Below are positions 16,502 through 25,889 of a DNA stretch of 64,000 nucleotides, piece by piece. How positions within the stretch are numbered: position 1 is the first letter of the stretch; each line of letters begins with the position of its first letter. The notes below the pieces were generated by a model. The model saw nothing but the letters and a program-made list of their open reading frames with translations. It did not search any database and had not been told where the DNA came from. The position numbers were made by a program, and so were the translations under genes. The DNA comes from an uncultured Acetatifactor sp. (GTDB lineage: Bacteria > Bacillota > Clostridia > Lachnospirales > Lachnospiraceae), in contig CAJUCE010000015.1 in NCBI GenBank assembly GCA_910584865.1, forward strand, positions 1 to 64,000, written 5' to 3'.

Positions 16502-17486
16502 ATTTCTCATAATAATCGGTACCCAGCTGGGAGTGATACAGGACCACGTCATTTCCGAATTCCTGGAAGTATACATATTGGGAAGTCATATTAATATGCG
16601 TGTAATTCCCTTCTGCGATAACCTTGGCCCCGCTGCCGTCTGTACGCATGCATTTCAGCGCCGCATCAGCGCCGTTTTTCTGGTAATAGATAAAACCTCC
16701 GCCTACATTGAAGCAGTCCACTCTGTCCTGCGTCAGCACCTCGATCACATTCTGAGACCTGGAATAGCGGCATAATCTGTAATCATTTGCTACATCCAGG
16801 TAGTATACATAATCTCCCTCCAGGACAGGATACCACACATTTCCTTTCCACACTTCGTAAGGGACATCCGTTTCCGTATCCAGGGCATAGAGATAATGAT
16901 TCTCCACAGTGCCGTTATAGTAGATGATACCGTTTTCCGCACAGGCCGGATTGATGGTATAGTCAGCCAGTATTTCCGGCTCGGTGCTGTTGATTTTCAA
17001 TTTATAGAAGGAAGGACCGGCGGTCTGTGAGGTCAGCAGATAGAGATAATTATCTACAAGCTGTCCTGTAATCACCACATCCGTGGTCAGCGTCTCAGAA
17101 TTGCTTCCGTCCAGCCTGCAGCGCAGGAAGGAACGCATACCGAAAGCATGGCCGAACCCGGTGGTGACAGTGGAAGAGCCGGTGTGGAAATAATACAGAT
17201 ATTTGCCCCCGGCCAGGATATTTCGCACCTCCAGATTATTGATACGGCGGAGATTGGCCTCATTGGGGTCCATGGCAAAGAGACCGCCTCCGTCAAAGGA
17301 ATTGTAAAAATAGACCGTGCCTTCATGTTCGCAGAAACGTCCGTCATTATTCAGATTGCCAGCCGTATTGCCTACTGTGCCGGGGGGATTCATGACGATG
17401 CGCTGTGAGTACATGATAAGGATACCTGCGGCGGCCAGAAGAACGGCGATGAGGATACCAATTGTAATTCGAACTGTTTTTTTCAT
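16473..17486 (-). CDS. DUF5050-type membrane-anchored beta-propeller protein
   Basis: 337 residues on the minus strand. An N-terminal membrane anchor (about 7-27, ITIGILIAVLLAAAGILIMY) is followed by repeated YFYN/YYFHTG/YLYLL/IYYNGT/YVYYLD/YIYYQK strands, the pattern of DUF5050 six-bladed propellers common on the surface of Clostridia. The domain faces outside; the ligand is unknown. It is divergent from pheA and convergent with the ArsR gene. Confidence 0.85.
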   Translation of the reverse strand: MKKTVRITIGILIAVLLAAAGILIMYSQRIVMNPPGTVGNTAGNLNNDGRFCEHEGTVYFYNSFDGGGLFAMDPNEANLRRINNLEVRNILAGGKYLYYFHTGSSTVTTGFGHAFGMRSFLRCRLDGSNSETLTTDVVITGQLVDNYLYLLTSQTAGPSFYKLKINSTEPEILADYTINPACAENGIIYYNGTVENHYLYALDTETDVPYEVWKGNVWYPVLEGDYVYYLDVANDYRLCRYSRSQNVIEVLTQDRVDCFNVGGGFIYYQKNGADAALKCMRTDGSGAKVIAEGNYTHINMTSQYVYFQEFGNDVVLYHSQLGTDYYEKFQAAEDAAT

Positions 17487-17573
17487 ATTATACCTGCCCT
17501 GTCATAAATATTTATGCATTTTGCATTTTCTCTATCATTTTACACCCCTTTTTGCTTGCTATCAAGGTTGTTT

Positions 17574-17582
17574 TGGTATAAT
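17574..17582 (+). promoter_or_regulatory. Extended -10 promoter of pheA
   Basis: TGGTATAAT at 17574-17582 is an extended -10 element. -35 candidates (TTGCTT 17552, TTGCTA 17556) have off-optimal spacing. It lies 65 bp before pheA. Confidence 0.6.
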
Positions 17583-17647
17583 ATAGAAAAAAAGAAGAAA
17601 AAAGATTCGTCAGACGAAGAAAGTCTGGGACAAAGGAGTCGGGCAAA

Positions 17648-18772
17648 ATGGATTTGTTGGAGCTGAGAGAGAAGATAGATACAATCGATGCGCAGATTGT
17701 GGAGCTGTATGAGCGGCGGATGGAGATCAGCAGGCAGGTGGCGGAGTATAAGATCAATACGGGTAAGAAAGTGTTGGACAGGCAGCGGGAGCAGGAGAAG
17801 CTGGCGAAGGTGAAAAATCTGACGCACAATGCCTTTAACCGCCGCGGTGTAGAGGAGCTGTTCGAGCAGATTATGTCCATGAGCAGGAAGCTTCAGTACC
17901 AGCTTCTCACGCAGAAGGGCAGTCTGGGGAAGCTTCCGTTTATCGGTGTGGACGCTTTGGAGACGAATCACACGAGAGTGGTTTTTCAGGGGGCGGAGGG
18001 CGCCTATTCCCAGGAAGCCATGATGCGGTATTTTGGGGACAGAATCAACAGCTTTCATGTGGATTCCTTCCGGGATGCCATGAATGCCATAGATGAGGGC
18101 AGCGCCGATTTTGCGGTGCTTCCCATAGAGAATTCCACAGCCGGAATCGTCAATGAAATATATGATCTGCTCCAGGAGTATGAGAATTACATTGTGGGAG
18201 AGCAGATCATCAAAATCGAACATTGTCTTCTCGGGGTAAAGGGGGCATCCATAGAGGACATCAGAACCGTTTATTCCCATCCCCAGTCATTGATGCAGAG
18301 TGCAAAATATCTGGCGCAGAAGGACTGGCAGCAGATCAGTATGCAGAACAATGCCTTCGCCGCGCGGAAAGTGGCGCAGGAGGGGGACAGAACCCAGGCT
18401 GCGATTGCAGGGGAGCATGCCGCCGGTATCTACGGCCTTGAGGTGCTTCAGCGGCAGATCAATCATTCGGATACCAATTCCACCAGGTTCATCATTGTCA
18501 CGAACCAGAAAATATTTCAAAAAGATGCAAAGAAGGTCAGCATTTGCTTTGAGGTCCCTCATGAAAGCGGCTCTTTGTACCATATGCTGTCCCATTTTAT
18601 TTACAATAATCTGAATATGACCAAGATCGAGAGCCGGCCCATTGAGGACAGGAACTGGGAATACCGTTTCTTCATCGATTTTGAGGGGAATCTGGCGGAC
18701 AGCGCCGTGAAGAATGCGCTGAGAGGACTGCGGGAAGAGGCGCGGAATATGAAGATTCTCGGAAATTATTGA
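17648..18772 (+). CDS. pheA: Bifunctional chorismate mutase / prephenate dehydratase
   Basis: 374 residues catalysing chorismate to prephenate to phenylpyruvate in phenylalanine synthesis. The N-terminal AroQ chorismate mutase (1-90) starts LLELREKIDTIDAQIVELYERR. The dehydratase starts VVFQGAEGAYSQEAMMRYFG and includes LPIENSTAGIVNEIYDLL and the catalytic SNSTRF-type motif (here DTNSTRFIIV). The C-terminal ACT domain has HESGSLYHML, the Phe-feedback ESRP site appearing as KIESRPIEDRNWEY. Fusion order and length are standard. ATG after AAAGGAG. Confidence 0.96.
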   Translation: MDLLELREKIDTIDAQIVELYERRMEISRQVAEYKINTGKKVLDRQREQEKLAKVKNLTHNAFNRRGVEELFEQIMSMSRKLQYQLLTQKGSLGKLPFIGVDALETNHTRVVFQGAEGAYSQEAMMRYFGDRINSFHVDSFRDAMNAIDEGSADFAVLPIENSTAGIVNEIYDLLQEYENYIVGEQIIKIEHCLLGVKGASIEDIRTVYSHPQSLMQSAKYLAQKDWQQISMQNNAFAARKVAQEGDRTQAAIAGEHAAGIYGLEVLQRQINHSDTNSTRFIIVTNQKIFQKDAKKVSICFEVPHESGSLYHMLSHFIYNNLNMTKIESRPIEDRNWEYRFFIDFEGNLADSAVKNALRGLREEARNMKILGNY

Positions 18773-18881
18773 GTATCGGCGCTTAGATAAGGCAGCGGAA
18801 GCGGAAGGCGTTTCAGGTGTTGCCGGACAGCGGCGGAAGTATGGAAAGATATGAGTGCTGAAGCGCCCAGGGGGGACAGGA

Positions 18882-20222
18882 ATGAGAACGAGAGAATTAT
18901 TGGTATACAGAACTTTCCCGGAGGACGGGGACAGGCTGCTGCGTCGTATGGACAGCGTTGTGGCAGAATATGGAAAACGTGCCCTTGCAGGAGAGCCGGC
19001 TGCGCCCGGCGAGAAGGAGAGGCTGCGGGAGATATTTTATGAATGCCTCCACGGACTGATCACGGAGGCGGGAAATTACGGATTCCACGGCAATCTGTGG
19101 CATTGCTATCTGACTCATCTGTTGGTGACCAATGAGAATGGCTACAGCCGCTCCTGCGAGCTGAAGGGCGCGATTGACGGCACCGTCAATGAGGCTGTAC
19201 TTCATGATATGGGGATATGGAAAAAATTTTTTGATTATGATTTTGAGACGCTCTGTAAAGCCCTGCATACGCCGGAATTTTCCATGGTGAAGCATTATGA
19301 GGGGAGCAGCGGGGAAAACAGAGTTTATAATGCCCGGATTTGCGAGTGCATCTGTGACCTGGCACAGTCGCTGGGAAAAGCGGAGAGTGCGGCGGAAATG
19401 AAGGAAATATTGACTGATTTTTATCGGAGATACGGAGTGGGCAAATTCGGGCTCCACAAATGCTTCCGCATTGAGCATAAGGAAGGAGAGGCGCTTCATA
19501 TCGCGCCCATTCCCCGGATTGCACATGTGAAACTGGACGATCTGGTGGGATATGAGGCGCAGAAGAAAAAGCTGACAGATAATACGGATGCTTTTGTGGC
19601 GGGGAGGAGGGCGAATAACTGCCTGCTTTTCGGAGATGCAGGCACGGGGAAATCGTCCTGTATCAAGGCCATCGCCAATGAGTATTATGATAAAGGCCTG
19701 CGGGTCATTGAGGTATATAAGCATCAGTTTCAGGATTTGAATGAGGTTATTGCCCGGATTAAGGGGCGGAATTATAAATTTATTATTTTTATGGATGATC
19801 TGAGTTTTGAAGATTTCGAGATCGAGTACAAGTATCTGAAGGCTGTCATTGAGGGCGGACTGGAGAAGAAACCTGAAAATGTATTGATCTATGCCACGTC
19901 CAACAGGCGGCATCTGATACGGGAGAACTACGGGGACAAGACGGAAGACGGCCATGTCCCGGAGATCCGCCAGGATATGCATACCAGCGATACCATACAG
20001 GAGAAGCTCTCTCTGGCCTACCGCTTCGGCGTCACCATCTATTTCGGCACACCGGATAAAAGGCAGTTTCAGGGGATTGTGAAGACATTGGCGCGGCGAT
20101 ACGGTGTGGACATGCCGGAGGAGGAGCTGCTGTTTGAGGCCAACAGGTGGGAACTGTCCCATGGGGGTCTCTCGGGCAGAACCGCCCAGCAGTTTATCGA
20201 TTACATATTGGGGAAAGGATGA
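18882..20222 (+). CDS. DUF815 AAA-type ATPase
   Basis: 446 residues. The Walker A is FGDAGTGKSS and Walker B is IIFMDDLSFE. The sensor-like IYATSNRRHLIRE and the preceding NYKFIIFMDDL are diagnostic of DUF815, an AAA family of unknown function widespread in bacteria. A non-conserved helical N-terminal half (1-215) precedes it. ATG 18882 follows GGGGGACAGGA; a GTG at 18855 is the alternative. It lies 22 bp before the exopolyphosphatase gene, so it probably belongs to the polyphosphate operon. Confidence 0.9.
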   Translation: MRTRELLVYRTFPEDGDRLLRRMDSVVAEYGKRALAGEPAAPGEKERLREIFYECLHGLITEAGNYGFHGNLWHCYLTHLLVTNENGYSRSCELKGAIDGTVNEAVLHDMGIWKKFFDYDFETLCKALHTPEFSMVKHYEGSSGENRVYNARICECICDLAQSLGKAESAAEMKEILTDFYRRYGVGKFGLHKCFRIEHKEGEALHIAPIPRIAHVKLDDLVGYEAQKKKLTDNTDAFVAGRRANNCLLFGDAGTGKSSCIKAIANEYYDKGLRVIEVYKHQFQDLNEVIARIKGRNYKFIIFMDDLSFEDFEIEYKYLKAVIEGGLEKKPENVLIYATSNRRHLIRENYGDKTEDGHVPEIRQDMHTSDTIQEKLSLAYRFGVTIYFGTPDKRQFQGIVKTLARRYGVDMPEEELLFEANRWELSHGGLSGRTAQQFIDYILGKG

Positions 20223-20244
20223 ACCGGAATGGAGGAAGCAGAGA

Positions 20245-21786
20245 ATGAGTGTGAAGACATTTGCGGCGATCGATGTGGGCAGCTATGAGCTGACAATGAA
20301 AATATTTGAATTTTCCGGCAAGGAGACCATGCGTGAAATCGACTGCGTGAGCAGGCGGCTGGATCTGGGTTCGGATACCTTTGCCATGGGCAAGATCAGC
20401 AATGAGAAGATGGACGAATTATGCAGGACTCTGAAGGATTTTTCCGATATCATGAAGACATACCGGGTCAGGGATTATAAGGCGTATGGGACCAGCGCCA
20501 TAAGGGAGACTGAGAATACCACCATCGTCCAGGACCAGATTGCCCAGCGCACGGGGATTTTGGTGGAAACTTTGGGCAATGCGGAACAGCGCTTTCTGGA
20601 TTATAAATCCGTGGCCTCCAGGGGGGAAAACTTTCGGAAGATTATCGAGGAGAAGACAGCCATACTGGATATCGGCGGCGGAAGTATTCAGCTCTCTCTG
20701 TTTGACAATGATACGCTGGTATCTACCCAGAATCTGCGGCTGGGGGTTTTGCGTCTGCAGGATTATCTGAACCGTTTCGAGGTGCGTAGCACCCAGACAG
20801 AGGAGCTGATCACCGAGATGGCTCTGGCCAGGCTGGACACATACAAGAAACTCTATCTCAGGGATCGGGAGATCCGGAATCTGATCGTAGTAGATGACTA
20901 CCTTTCCCCCTGGGCGGTGCGCAAAAGGGAGACCGGCGAGGGAAAAGATTTTCTGGAGACGGCGGATTTTGACAGATTATTCGAAGTCCTGCACGGCAAG
21001 AATCCGGTTCTCATCGCCAGAGCCATGGCGATACCGGAGGAGCGGGTGCCGTTAGTATTTATCAGTGCCGTTTTGATCAAATATATTGCGGAATTGATGG
21101 GAGTCCAGCGGATCTGGCTTCCGGGAGTAACACTCTGCGACGGTATCGCCTACGAATATGCGGAGAAAAATAAGATGCTTCAGGGCGAGCATGACTTTGA
21201 GGAGGATATCATTGCCTGTGCCGTGAATATCAGCAAGCGCTATATGGGAAACAGGAAGCGTTCGGATGTGCTGGAGAGTTTTACCACAATCATTTTTGAC
21301 AGTATGAGAAGGGTCCACGGCCTGGGAAAAAGGGAGCGCCTCTATCTGCGGCTGGCAGTGATTCTTCACGAATGCGGAAAATATATCAGTATGGCGGATA
21401 TCGGCGAGACTTCTTTCCAGATTGTGATGGCCACGGAGATTATCGGGCTCTCTGCGCGGGAGAGGGAGATCGTGGCCAATGTGGTCCGTTTTAATCACAG
21501 CAGATTTGTCTATGACGGGCAGAGCGAGCGGGGCAGCCTGAACAGAGAGGCCTTTCTGGTAGTGGCGAAGCTGACGGCTATCCTTCGGCTGGCCAACAGT
21601 CTGGACAGAAGCCATAAGCAGAAGCTGAAGGGCCTGAAGGCGGCGCTGAAGGAAAATCAGCTGATCCTGACCGTGGATACGCAGGCGGACATCACGCTGG
21701 AAAAGGGATTCTTTGAGGCAAACAGCGACTTCTTCAAAGAAGTGTTTAGTGTGGAGCCGGTGCTGAAGCAGAGAAAAATATTTTGA
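20245..21786 (+). CDS. ppx: Ppx/GppA exopolyphosphatase with C-terminal HD domain
   Basis: 513 residues. The ASKHA phosphatase half has FAAIDVGSYELTMKIFE (phosphate 1), YGTSAIRET and the phosphate 2 strand AILDIGGGSIQLSLF. The C-terminal half is HD-like (VILHECGKYI, VRFNHSR). The domain order matches Ppx/GppA enzymes that remove terminal phosphate from polyP or hydrolyse pppGpp. ATG 20245 follows GGAGGA by eight bases; upstream in-frame codons overlap the DUF815 gene and are not used. ppk1 follows after 16 bp, so synthesis and degradation of polyP are co-encoded. Confidence 0.93.
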   Translation: MSVKTFAAIDVGSYELTMKIFEFSGKETMREIDCVSRRLDLGSDTFAMGKISNEKMDELCRTLKDFSDIMKTYRVRDYKAYGTSAIRETENTTIVQDQIAQRTGILVETLGNAEQRFLDYKSVASRGENFRKIIEEKTAILDIGGGSIQLSLFDNDTLVSTQNLRLGVLRLQDYLNRFEVRSTQTEELITEMALARLDTYKKLYLRDREIRNLIVVDDYLSPWAVRKRETGEGKDFLETADFDRLFEVLHGKNPVLIARAMAIPEERVPLVFISAVLIKYIAELMGVQRIWLPGVTLCDGIAYEYAEKNKMLQGEHDFEEDIIACAVNISKRYMGNRKRSDVLESFTTIIFDSMRRVHGLGKRERLYLRLAVILHECGKYISMADIGETSFQIVMATEIIGLSAREREIVANVVRFNHSRFVYDGQSERGSLNREAFLVVAKLTAILRLANSLDRSHKQKLKGLKAALKENQLILTVDTQADITLEKGFFEANSDFFKEVFSVEPVLKQRKIF

Positions 21787-21802
21787 GATGAGGTGAGCGA
21801 AT

Positions 21803-23935
21803 ATGGACGAAATCGATTTTTATAATCCGAAGTATTATACGAACAGGGAACTCAGCTGGATATTATTCAATCACAGGGTGCTCAATGAGGCCAGGGACAA
21901 AAATATCCCGCTGTTTGAGCGGCTGAAATTCTTAAGTATCACTGCGTCCAATCTGGATGAATTTTTCATGATTCGGGTTGCTTCCCTGAAGGATATGGTC
22001 AATGCCAAGTATCAGAAGCCGGATATTGCGGGATTGACCCCCAAGGAGCAGTTAGAGAAGCTGGAAGTGGCCATACATGATCTGGTAGATGTACAGTATT
22101 CCACATACAATCGCTCCCTCATGCCGAGAATGAAGCAGAACGGCCTGCAGATCATCGGCCGCCACGAGGATCTGACGAAGAAGGAAGCTGCCTTTGTAGA
22201 TAAATATTTCGAAGAAAATGTATATCCGGTGTTGACCCCCATGGCAGTTGATTCCTCCAGGCCGTTTCCTCTGATCAGGAATAAGACGCTGAACATCGCC
22301 GCGCTGGTGAGGAAGAAGGAGATCGGCGGGGAGCTGGAGTTTGCCACCGTCCAGGTGCCCGGCGTGCTGAGCCGTATCGTGGTGCTGCCCGGGGGAGGCG
22401 AAGGAACCAAGATTATCCTTTTGGAGGAGATCATCGAGCGCAATATGCACAAACTGTTTTTGAACTATGACATAGTGTGCGCGTACCCGTTCAGAATCAT
22501 GCGGAATGCCGATCTTACCATTGAGGAGGACGAGGCGGCGGATCTGTTGAAAGAGATAGAGAAGCAGCTGAAAAAGCGGCAGTGGGGAGAAGCCATTCGT
22601 CTGGAGGTGGCAGCTAAGTGCGATAAGCGGCTGTTGAAGATTTTGAAAGATGAGTTGGGCATCGAGGAGCAGAATATTTATCCTATAGAGGGACCTCTGG
22701 ATCTGACGGTTTTGATGAAGGTGTATGGTCTGGAGGGATTTGAGCATTTGAAAGCACCGAAACATACACCGCAGCAGGTGCCCCAGCTGCCGCCGGGCTG
22801 TTCTATATTTGACGAGATCTGCAAGGGGGATATTCTGATGCATCATCCTTATCAGACCTTTGAGCCGGTGGTGAACTTTATCCGCCAGGCTGCCAGAGAT
22901 CCGGAGGTTCTGGCGATCAAGCAGACTCTCTACCGGGTCAGTGGGAATTCTCCCATCATCGCCGCGCTGGCGCAGGCTGCGGAGAACGGGAAGCAGGTGA
23001 CGGTTCTGGTGGAGCTGAAGGCCCGTTTTGATGAGGAGAACAATATTGTATGGGCGAAGATGCTGGAGAAAGCAGGCTGTCATGTCATCTATGGTCTGGT
23101 GGGATTGAAGACGCACAGCAAGATTACTTTGGTGGTGCGCCGGGAGGAAGCGGGAATACGGCGTTACGTACATCTGGGAACGGGAAATTATAATGATGCG
23201 ACGGCAAAGCTTTATACTGATATCGGACTGATGACTTGTTCCGAGGCAATCGGGGAGGATGCCACCGCCGTGTTCAATATGCTGTCCGGCTATTCGGAGC
23301 CCAGGGTATGGAATAAGCTGACGCTGGCGCCCCTGTGGCTGAAGGACAGATTCCGCTATCTTATCGGCAGGGAGAAAAAATACGCCTTGGAGGGAAGACC
23401 GGCGCGGATTGTGGCGAAGATGAATTCCCTCTGCGATCAGGATATCATCGCAGCGCTGTACGAGGCTTCCGTGGCAGGGGTGAAGATCGATTTGATCGTG
23501 CGCGGAATCTGCTGTCTGAGGACGGGGATCAAAGGGGTCAGCGAGAATATTACGGTGCGCTCTATCGTGGGTGATTTTCTGGAACACAGCAGGATATTCT
23601 ACTTTGAGAATGATGAGCATTATGAGATTTACTGCGGCAGCGCGGACTGGATGCCTAGGAACCTGGAGCGGAGAGTGGAGATACTCTTCCCCGTGGACAG
23701 GCCGGAGCTGAAGGAGAAGCTGCTCCACATCTTACAATGCCAGCTGAATGATAACAAGAAGGCTTCGGTTCTTCGCAAGGACGGCACATATGAGAAGGCC
23801 AATAAGAGGGGAAAGCAGGCATATGGTTCCCAGGAAGCTTTTTATGAGGAAGCGGTGGCGGAGGCAAAAGCTTTTTTCGAAGAGGAAGAGGCTGTGACCA
23901 GAACTTTTGTCCCGGAGATGCATCATGACTCCTGA
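21803..23935 (+). CDS. ppk1: Polyphosphate kinase 1
   Basis: 710 residues; reversibly transfers the ATP gamma-phosphate onto polyphosphate. The N domain begins with NRELSWILFNHRVLNEA. The two PLD-like catalytic domains carry the autophosphorylated His438 (GLKTHSK) and DFLEHSRIFYFEN, plus YRVSGNSPII, HLGTGNYND, and SADWMPRNLERRVE. Length and all motifs are canonical. The start ATG follows GAGGTGAG. It is downstream of ppx and upstream of maf. Confidence 0.97.
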   Translation: MDEIDFYNPKYYTNRELSWILFNHRVLNEARDKNIPLFERLKFLSITASNLDEFFMIRVASLKDMVNAKYQKPDIAGLTPKEQLEKLEVAIHDLVDVQYSTYNRSLMPRMKQNGLQIIGRHEDLTKKEAAFVDKYFEENVYPVLTPMAVDSSRPFPLIRNKTLNIAALVRKKEIGGELEFATVQVPGVLSRIVVLPGGGEGTKIILLEEIIERNMHKLFLNYDIVCAYPFRIMRNADLTIEEDEAADLLKEIEKQLKKRQWGEAIRLEVAAKCDKRLLKILKDELGIEEQNIYPIEGPLDLTVLMKVYGLEGFEHLKAPKHTPQQVPQLPPGCSIFDEICKGDILMHHPYQTFEPVVNFIRQAARDPEVLAIKQTLYRVSGNSPIIAALAQAAENGKQVTVLVELKARFDEENNIVWAKMLEKAGCHVIYGLVGLKTHSKITLVVRREEAGIRRYVHLGTGNYNDATAKLYTDIGLMTCSEAIGEDATAVFNMLSGYSEPRVWNKLTLAPLWLKDRFRYLIGREKKYALEGRPARIVAKMNSLCDQDIIAALYEASVAGVKIDLIVRGICCLRTGIKGVSENITVRSIVGDFLEHSRIFYFENDEHYEIYCGSADWMPRNLERRVEILFPVDRPELKEKLLHILQCQLNDNKKASVLRKDGTYEKANKRGKQAYGSQEAFYEEAVAEAKAFFEEEEAVTRTFVPEMHHDS

Positions 23936-23987
23936 TGTGAAACAGGCATGACCGGGTACGGAATGACAGAAAAGAAGGATATGAGGG

Positions 23988-24578
23988 ATGGGTGAATTGA
24001 AAATCATACTTGCTTCGGCATCTCCGCGCAGAAGGGAACTGCTGGAGCAGATCGGACTTACTTTCGAGATAATGGTGAGTAATGTGGAAGAGAAGGTGGA
24101 GGCTGTGGAGCCGGGAGAGGTGGTGGAAGAGCTGTCCCGGCAGAAAGCGGAAGCAGTGGCGGCATCGCTTACAGGGGGTGAGGAGCGTGTGCTGGTGATA
24201 GGGGCGGATACCGTGGTGGCGCTGGGCACACAGATTCTGGGGAAGCCTTCCGACGCGGAAGAGGCGGTGAAGATGCTGATATCCATGGCAGGAAAGCGGC
24301 ATGCTGTCTATACAGGGGTGACATTGCTGTATCGGGACGGCGCTCATACACAGAGGAAATGCTTTCATGAGCGGACCGGAGTGGAATTCTTCCCGATGAC
24401 GGAAGCGGAGATCAGGGCATATGCAGCAGGCGGCGAATGTCTGGATAAGGCGGGAGCCTATGGGATCCAGGGTGTGTTTGCCAGGTATGTGAAGGGAATA
24501 GATGGTGACTACAATAATGTGGTAGGACTGCCTGCGGGCAGGCTTTATCAGGAGGTAAAGGAGTGGTTGGAGAGTTGA
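23988..24578 (+). CDS. maf: Maf-family nucleoside triphosphate pyrophosphatase
   Basis: 196 residues. Hydrolyses non-canonical or dTTP/UTP-type nucleotides to the monophosphate (house-cleaning). N-terminal LASASPRRRELLEQIG, GADTVVALG, the loop KRHAVYTGV, and GAYGIQGVFARYV are the family signatures. The last 16 bases overlap the following HAD gene. Confidence 0.95.
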   Translation: MGELKIILASASPRRRELLEQIGLTFEIMVSNVEEKVEAVEPGEVVEELSRQKAEAVAASLTGGEERVLVIGADTVVALGTQILGKPSDAEEAVKMLISMAGKRHAVYTGVTLLYRDGAHTQRKCFHERTGVEFFPMTEAEIRAYAAGGECLDKAGAYGIQGVFARYVKGIDGDYNNVVGLPAGRLYQEVKEWLES

Positions 24579-25225
24579 GGAAGGCGGTAATTTTTGACTT
24601 GGACGGAACGCTGTCAGATTCCATTCAAAGTATCAAATACAGTGCGGATAAGACCATGGAAGCATTCGGATACGGACCCTTTTCCGTGGAGCAGTATAAA
24701 TATTTCGTGGGAGACGGGGCGGCCAATCTAATCAGGCGTACCCTGATAGCAGGGGGAGACACCAAACTGGAGCACTTTGAGGAGGCTTTTACACTTTACA
24801 GGGAGATCTTCCGGGAGAACTGTATGTTTCGGGTGCGGCCCTATGAAGGGATCCGGGAGTTGTTGGCTACATTGAAGGCCCAGGATGTGTTAATCGGGGT
24901 ATTGTCCAACAAGCCCCATGAGGAGACGGTGAATGTGATAGAGACTTTGTTTGGAAAAGGCTGTTTCAATGTAATACAGGGACAGAAGGAGAATGTGGCG
25001 ATAAAACCAAGTCCGGAAGGAGCCTTTCAGATTCTGGAGCAATTCGGTCTGGATGCGTCTGATGTGGTTTATCTCGGAGACACGGCCACGGATATGAAGA
25101 CCGGGAAGAATGCAGGCTTTTTCACTGTGGGTGCTCTGTGGGGATTCAGGGAACGAAAGGAGCTGGAGGAGAGCGGAGCGGATGCCATTATCTCCCATCC
25201 GCTGGAGCTTCTGCGCTTTACATAG
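24563..25225 (+). CDS. HAD hydrolase, phosphoglycolate phosphatase-like
   Basis: 220 residues. HAD motif I VIFDLDGTLSDS (nucleophile Asp), motif II GVLSNKP, motif III Lys in KPSPEG, motif IV LGDTATDM. The alpha-helical cap between motifs I and II is of the C1 type found in Gph/PGPase. The start is GTG 24563 with AGGAGGTAAAG six bases upstream, inside the maf reading frame, implying coupled translation. The substrate is not predictable; a house-cleaning phosphatase role fits the maf neighbour. Confidence 0.92.
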   Translation: MVGELRKAVIFDLDGTLSDSIQSIKYSADKTMEAFGYGPFSVEQYKYFVGDGAANLIRRTLIAGGDTKLEHFEEAFTLYREIFRENCMFRVRPYEGIRELLATLKAQDVLIGVLSNKPHEETVNVIETLFGKGCFNVIQGQKENVAIKPSPEGAFQILEQFGLDASDVVYLGDTATDMKTGKNAGFFTVGALWGFRERKELEESGADAIISHPLELLRFT

Positions 25226-25289
25226 TGTATCGAAGATTTCCTATGCGAAAAGGACAAAAAATAAAAAAGAACTTCGTATATATTACATA

Positions 25290-25318
25290 TTGACAGAGAT
25301 TCTCAAACGTATTATTAT
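25290..25318 (+). promoter_or_regulatory. Consensus sigma-A promoter
   Basis: TTGACA (25290-25295), 17-bp spacer, TATTAT (25313-25318), directly upstream of the small acidic-protein gene. Confidence 0.8.
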
Positions 25319-25360
25319 GTGGGCATAAGGTATACTGAAAGAGGAAAGGAGGGTGGAAGG

Positions 25361-25624
25361 ATGCATCAGTTTGATGACGACGTGTTGGAGTGCTTTCTGG
25401 AGAATCAGCTTCAGCTTTTCCCTGATAGGGTAGCGGAGACACTGGAGGAGGCTGAGAACTTCCTTGAGGAGAGCATGGCAGTGGTAGTGGACTCTGTGGA
25501 AGAGGTGATCGAGTACTTCGAAGAAGAAGGCATTGATACGGAAGGCGCCATGGATGATGAAATCTTGGAGGCCGACGAAGTGTTTGATATCGGAGACGGT
25601 AGATATCTGATCGTAGAAGGCTGA
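25361..25624 (+). CDS. Small acidic protein of unknown function
   Basis: 87 residues with about a third Asp/Glu and no Cys except one. Start ATG 25361 follows GGAAAGGAGGGTGGAAGG; an upstream in-frame start would include the promoter. No known domain. It has its own promoter and a strong terminator, so it is a monocistronic gene. High negative charge and small size suggest a binding or regulatory protein; no function is assigned. Confidence 0.8.
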   Translation: MHQFDDDVLECFLENQLQLFPDRVAETLEEAENFLEESMAVVVDSVEEVIEYFEEEGIDTEGAMDDEILEADEVFDIGDGRYLIVEG

Positions 25625-25656
25625 AGAAAAGCAGTCCGCCCGGACAAGGAGAAAAT

Positions 25657-25709
25657 AAGGCTGTTGTATCAGGTTAAGGAGAGAAGATTCCTGATACAGC
25701 AGCCTTTTT
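25657..25709 (+). terminator. Strong intrinsic terminator
   Basis: A 17-bp stem (AAGGCTGTTGTATCAGG with CCTGATACAGCAGCCTT, one wobble) ends in TTTTT. It closes the small acidic-protein unit. The remaining 25710-25889 interval holds only a short CGGCTC...GAGCCG hairpin (about 25748-25773) and no gene. Confidence 0.9.
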
Positions 25710-25889
25710 GTATGCGCTTACGCTATGTGAAGGGCACAGAAAGCGGCGGCTCGCTTAAAATGAGCCGGTGTTCTATGCGCCAAACAGCAGTATATTATGT
25801 TGTACACTGTGCGGCTGAACTGTACGGCATTTCCATGTGAAGCATATGAGCGTGAGCAGAAGAGCGCTGTCCGGTTCGGCTGATGAGCT

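Noticed and set aside
18897..20162. 421-codon open frame antisense to the DUF815 gene
   Set aside because: The plus strand carries intact Walker motifs; the antisense frame has no recognisable domain.
22052..23728. Long open frame on the minus strand across ppk1
   Set aside because: It is the antisense shadow of a well-supported gene; no ribosome-binding site, no known protein features and unusual composition.
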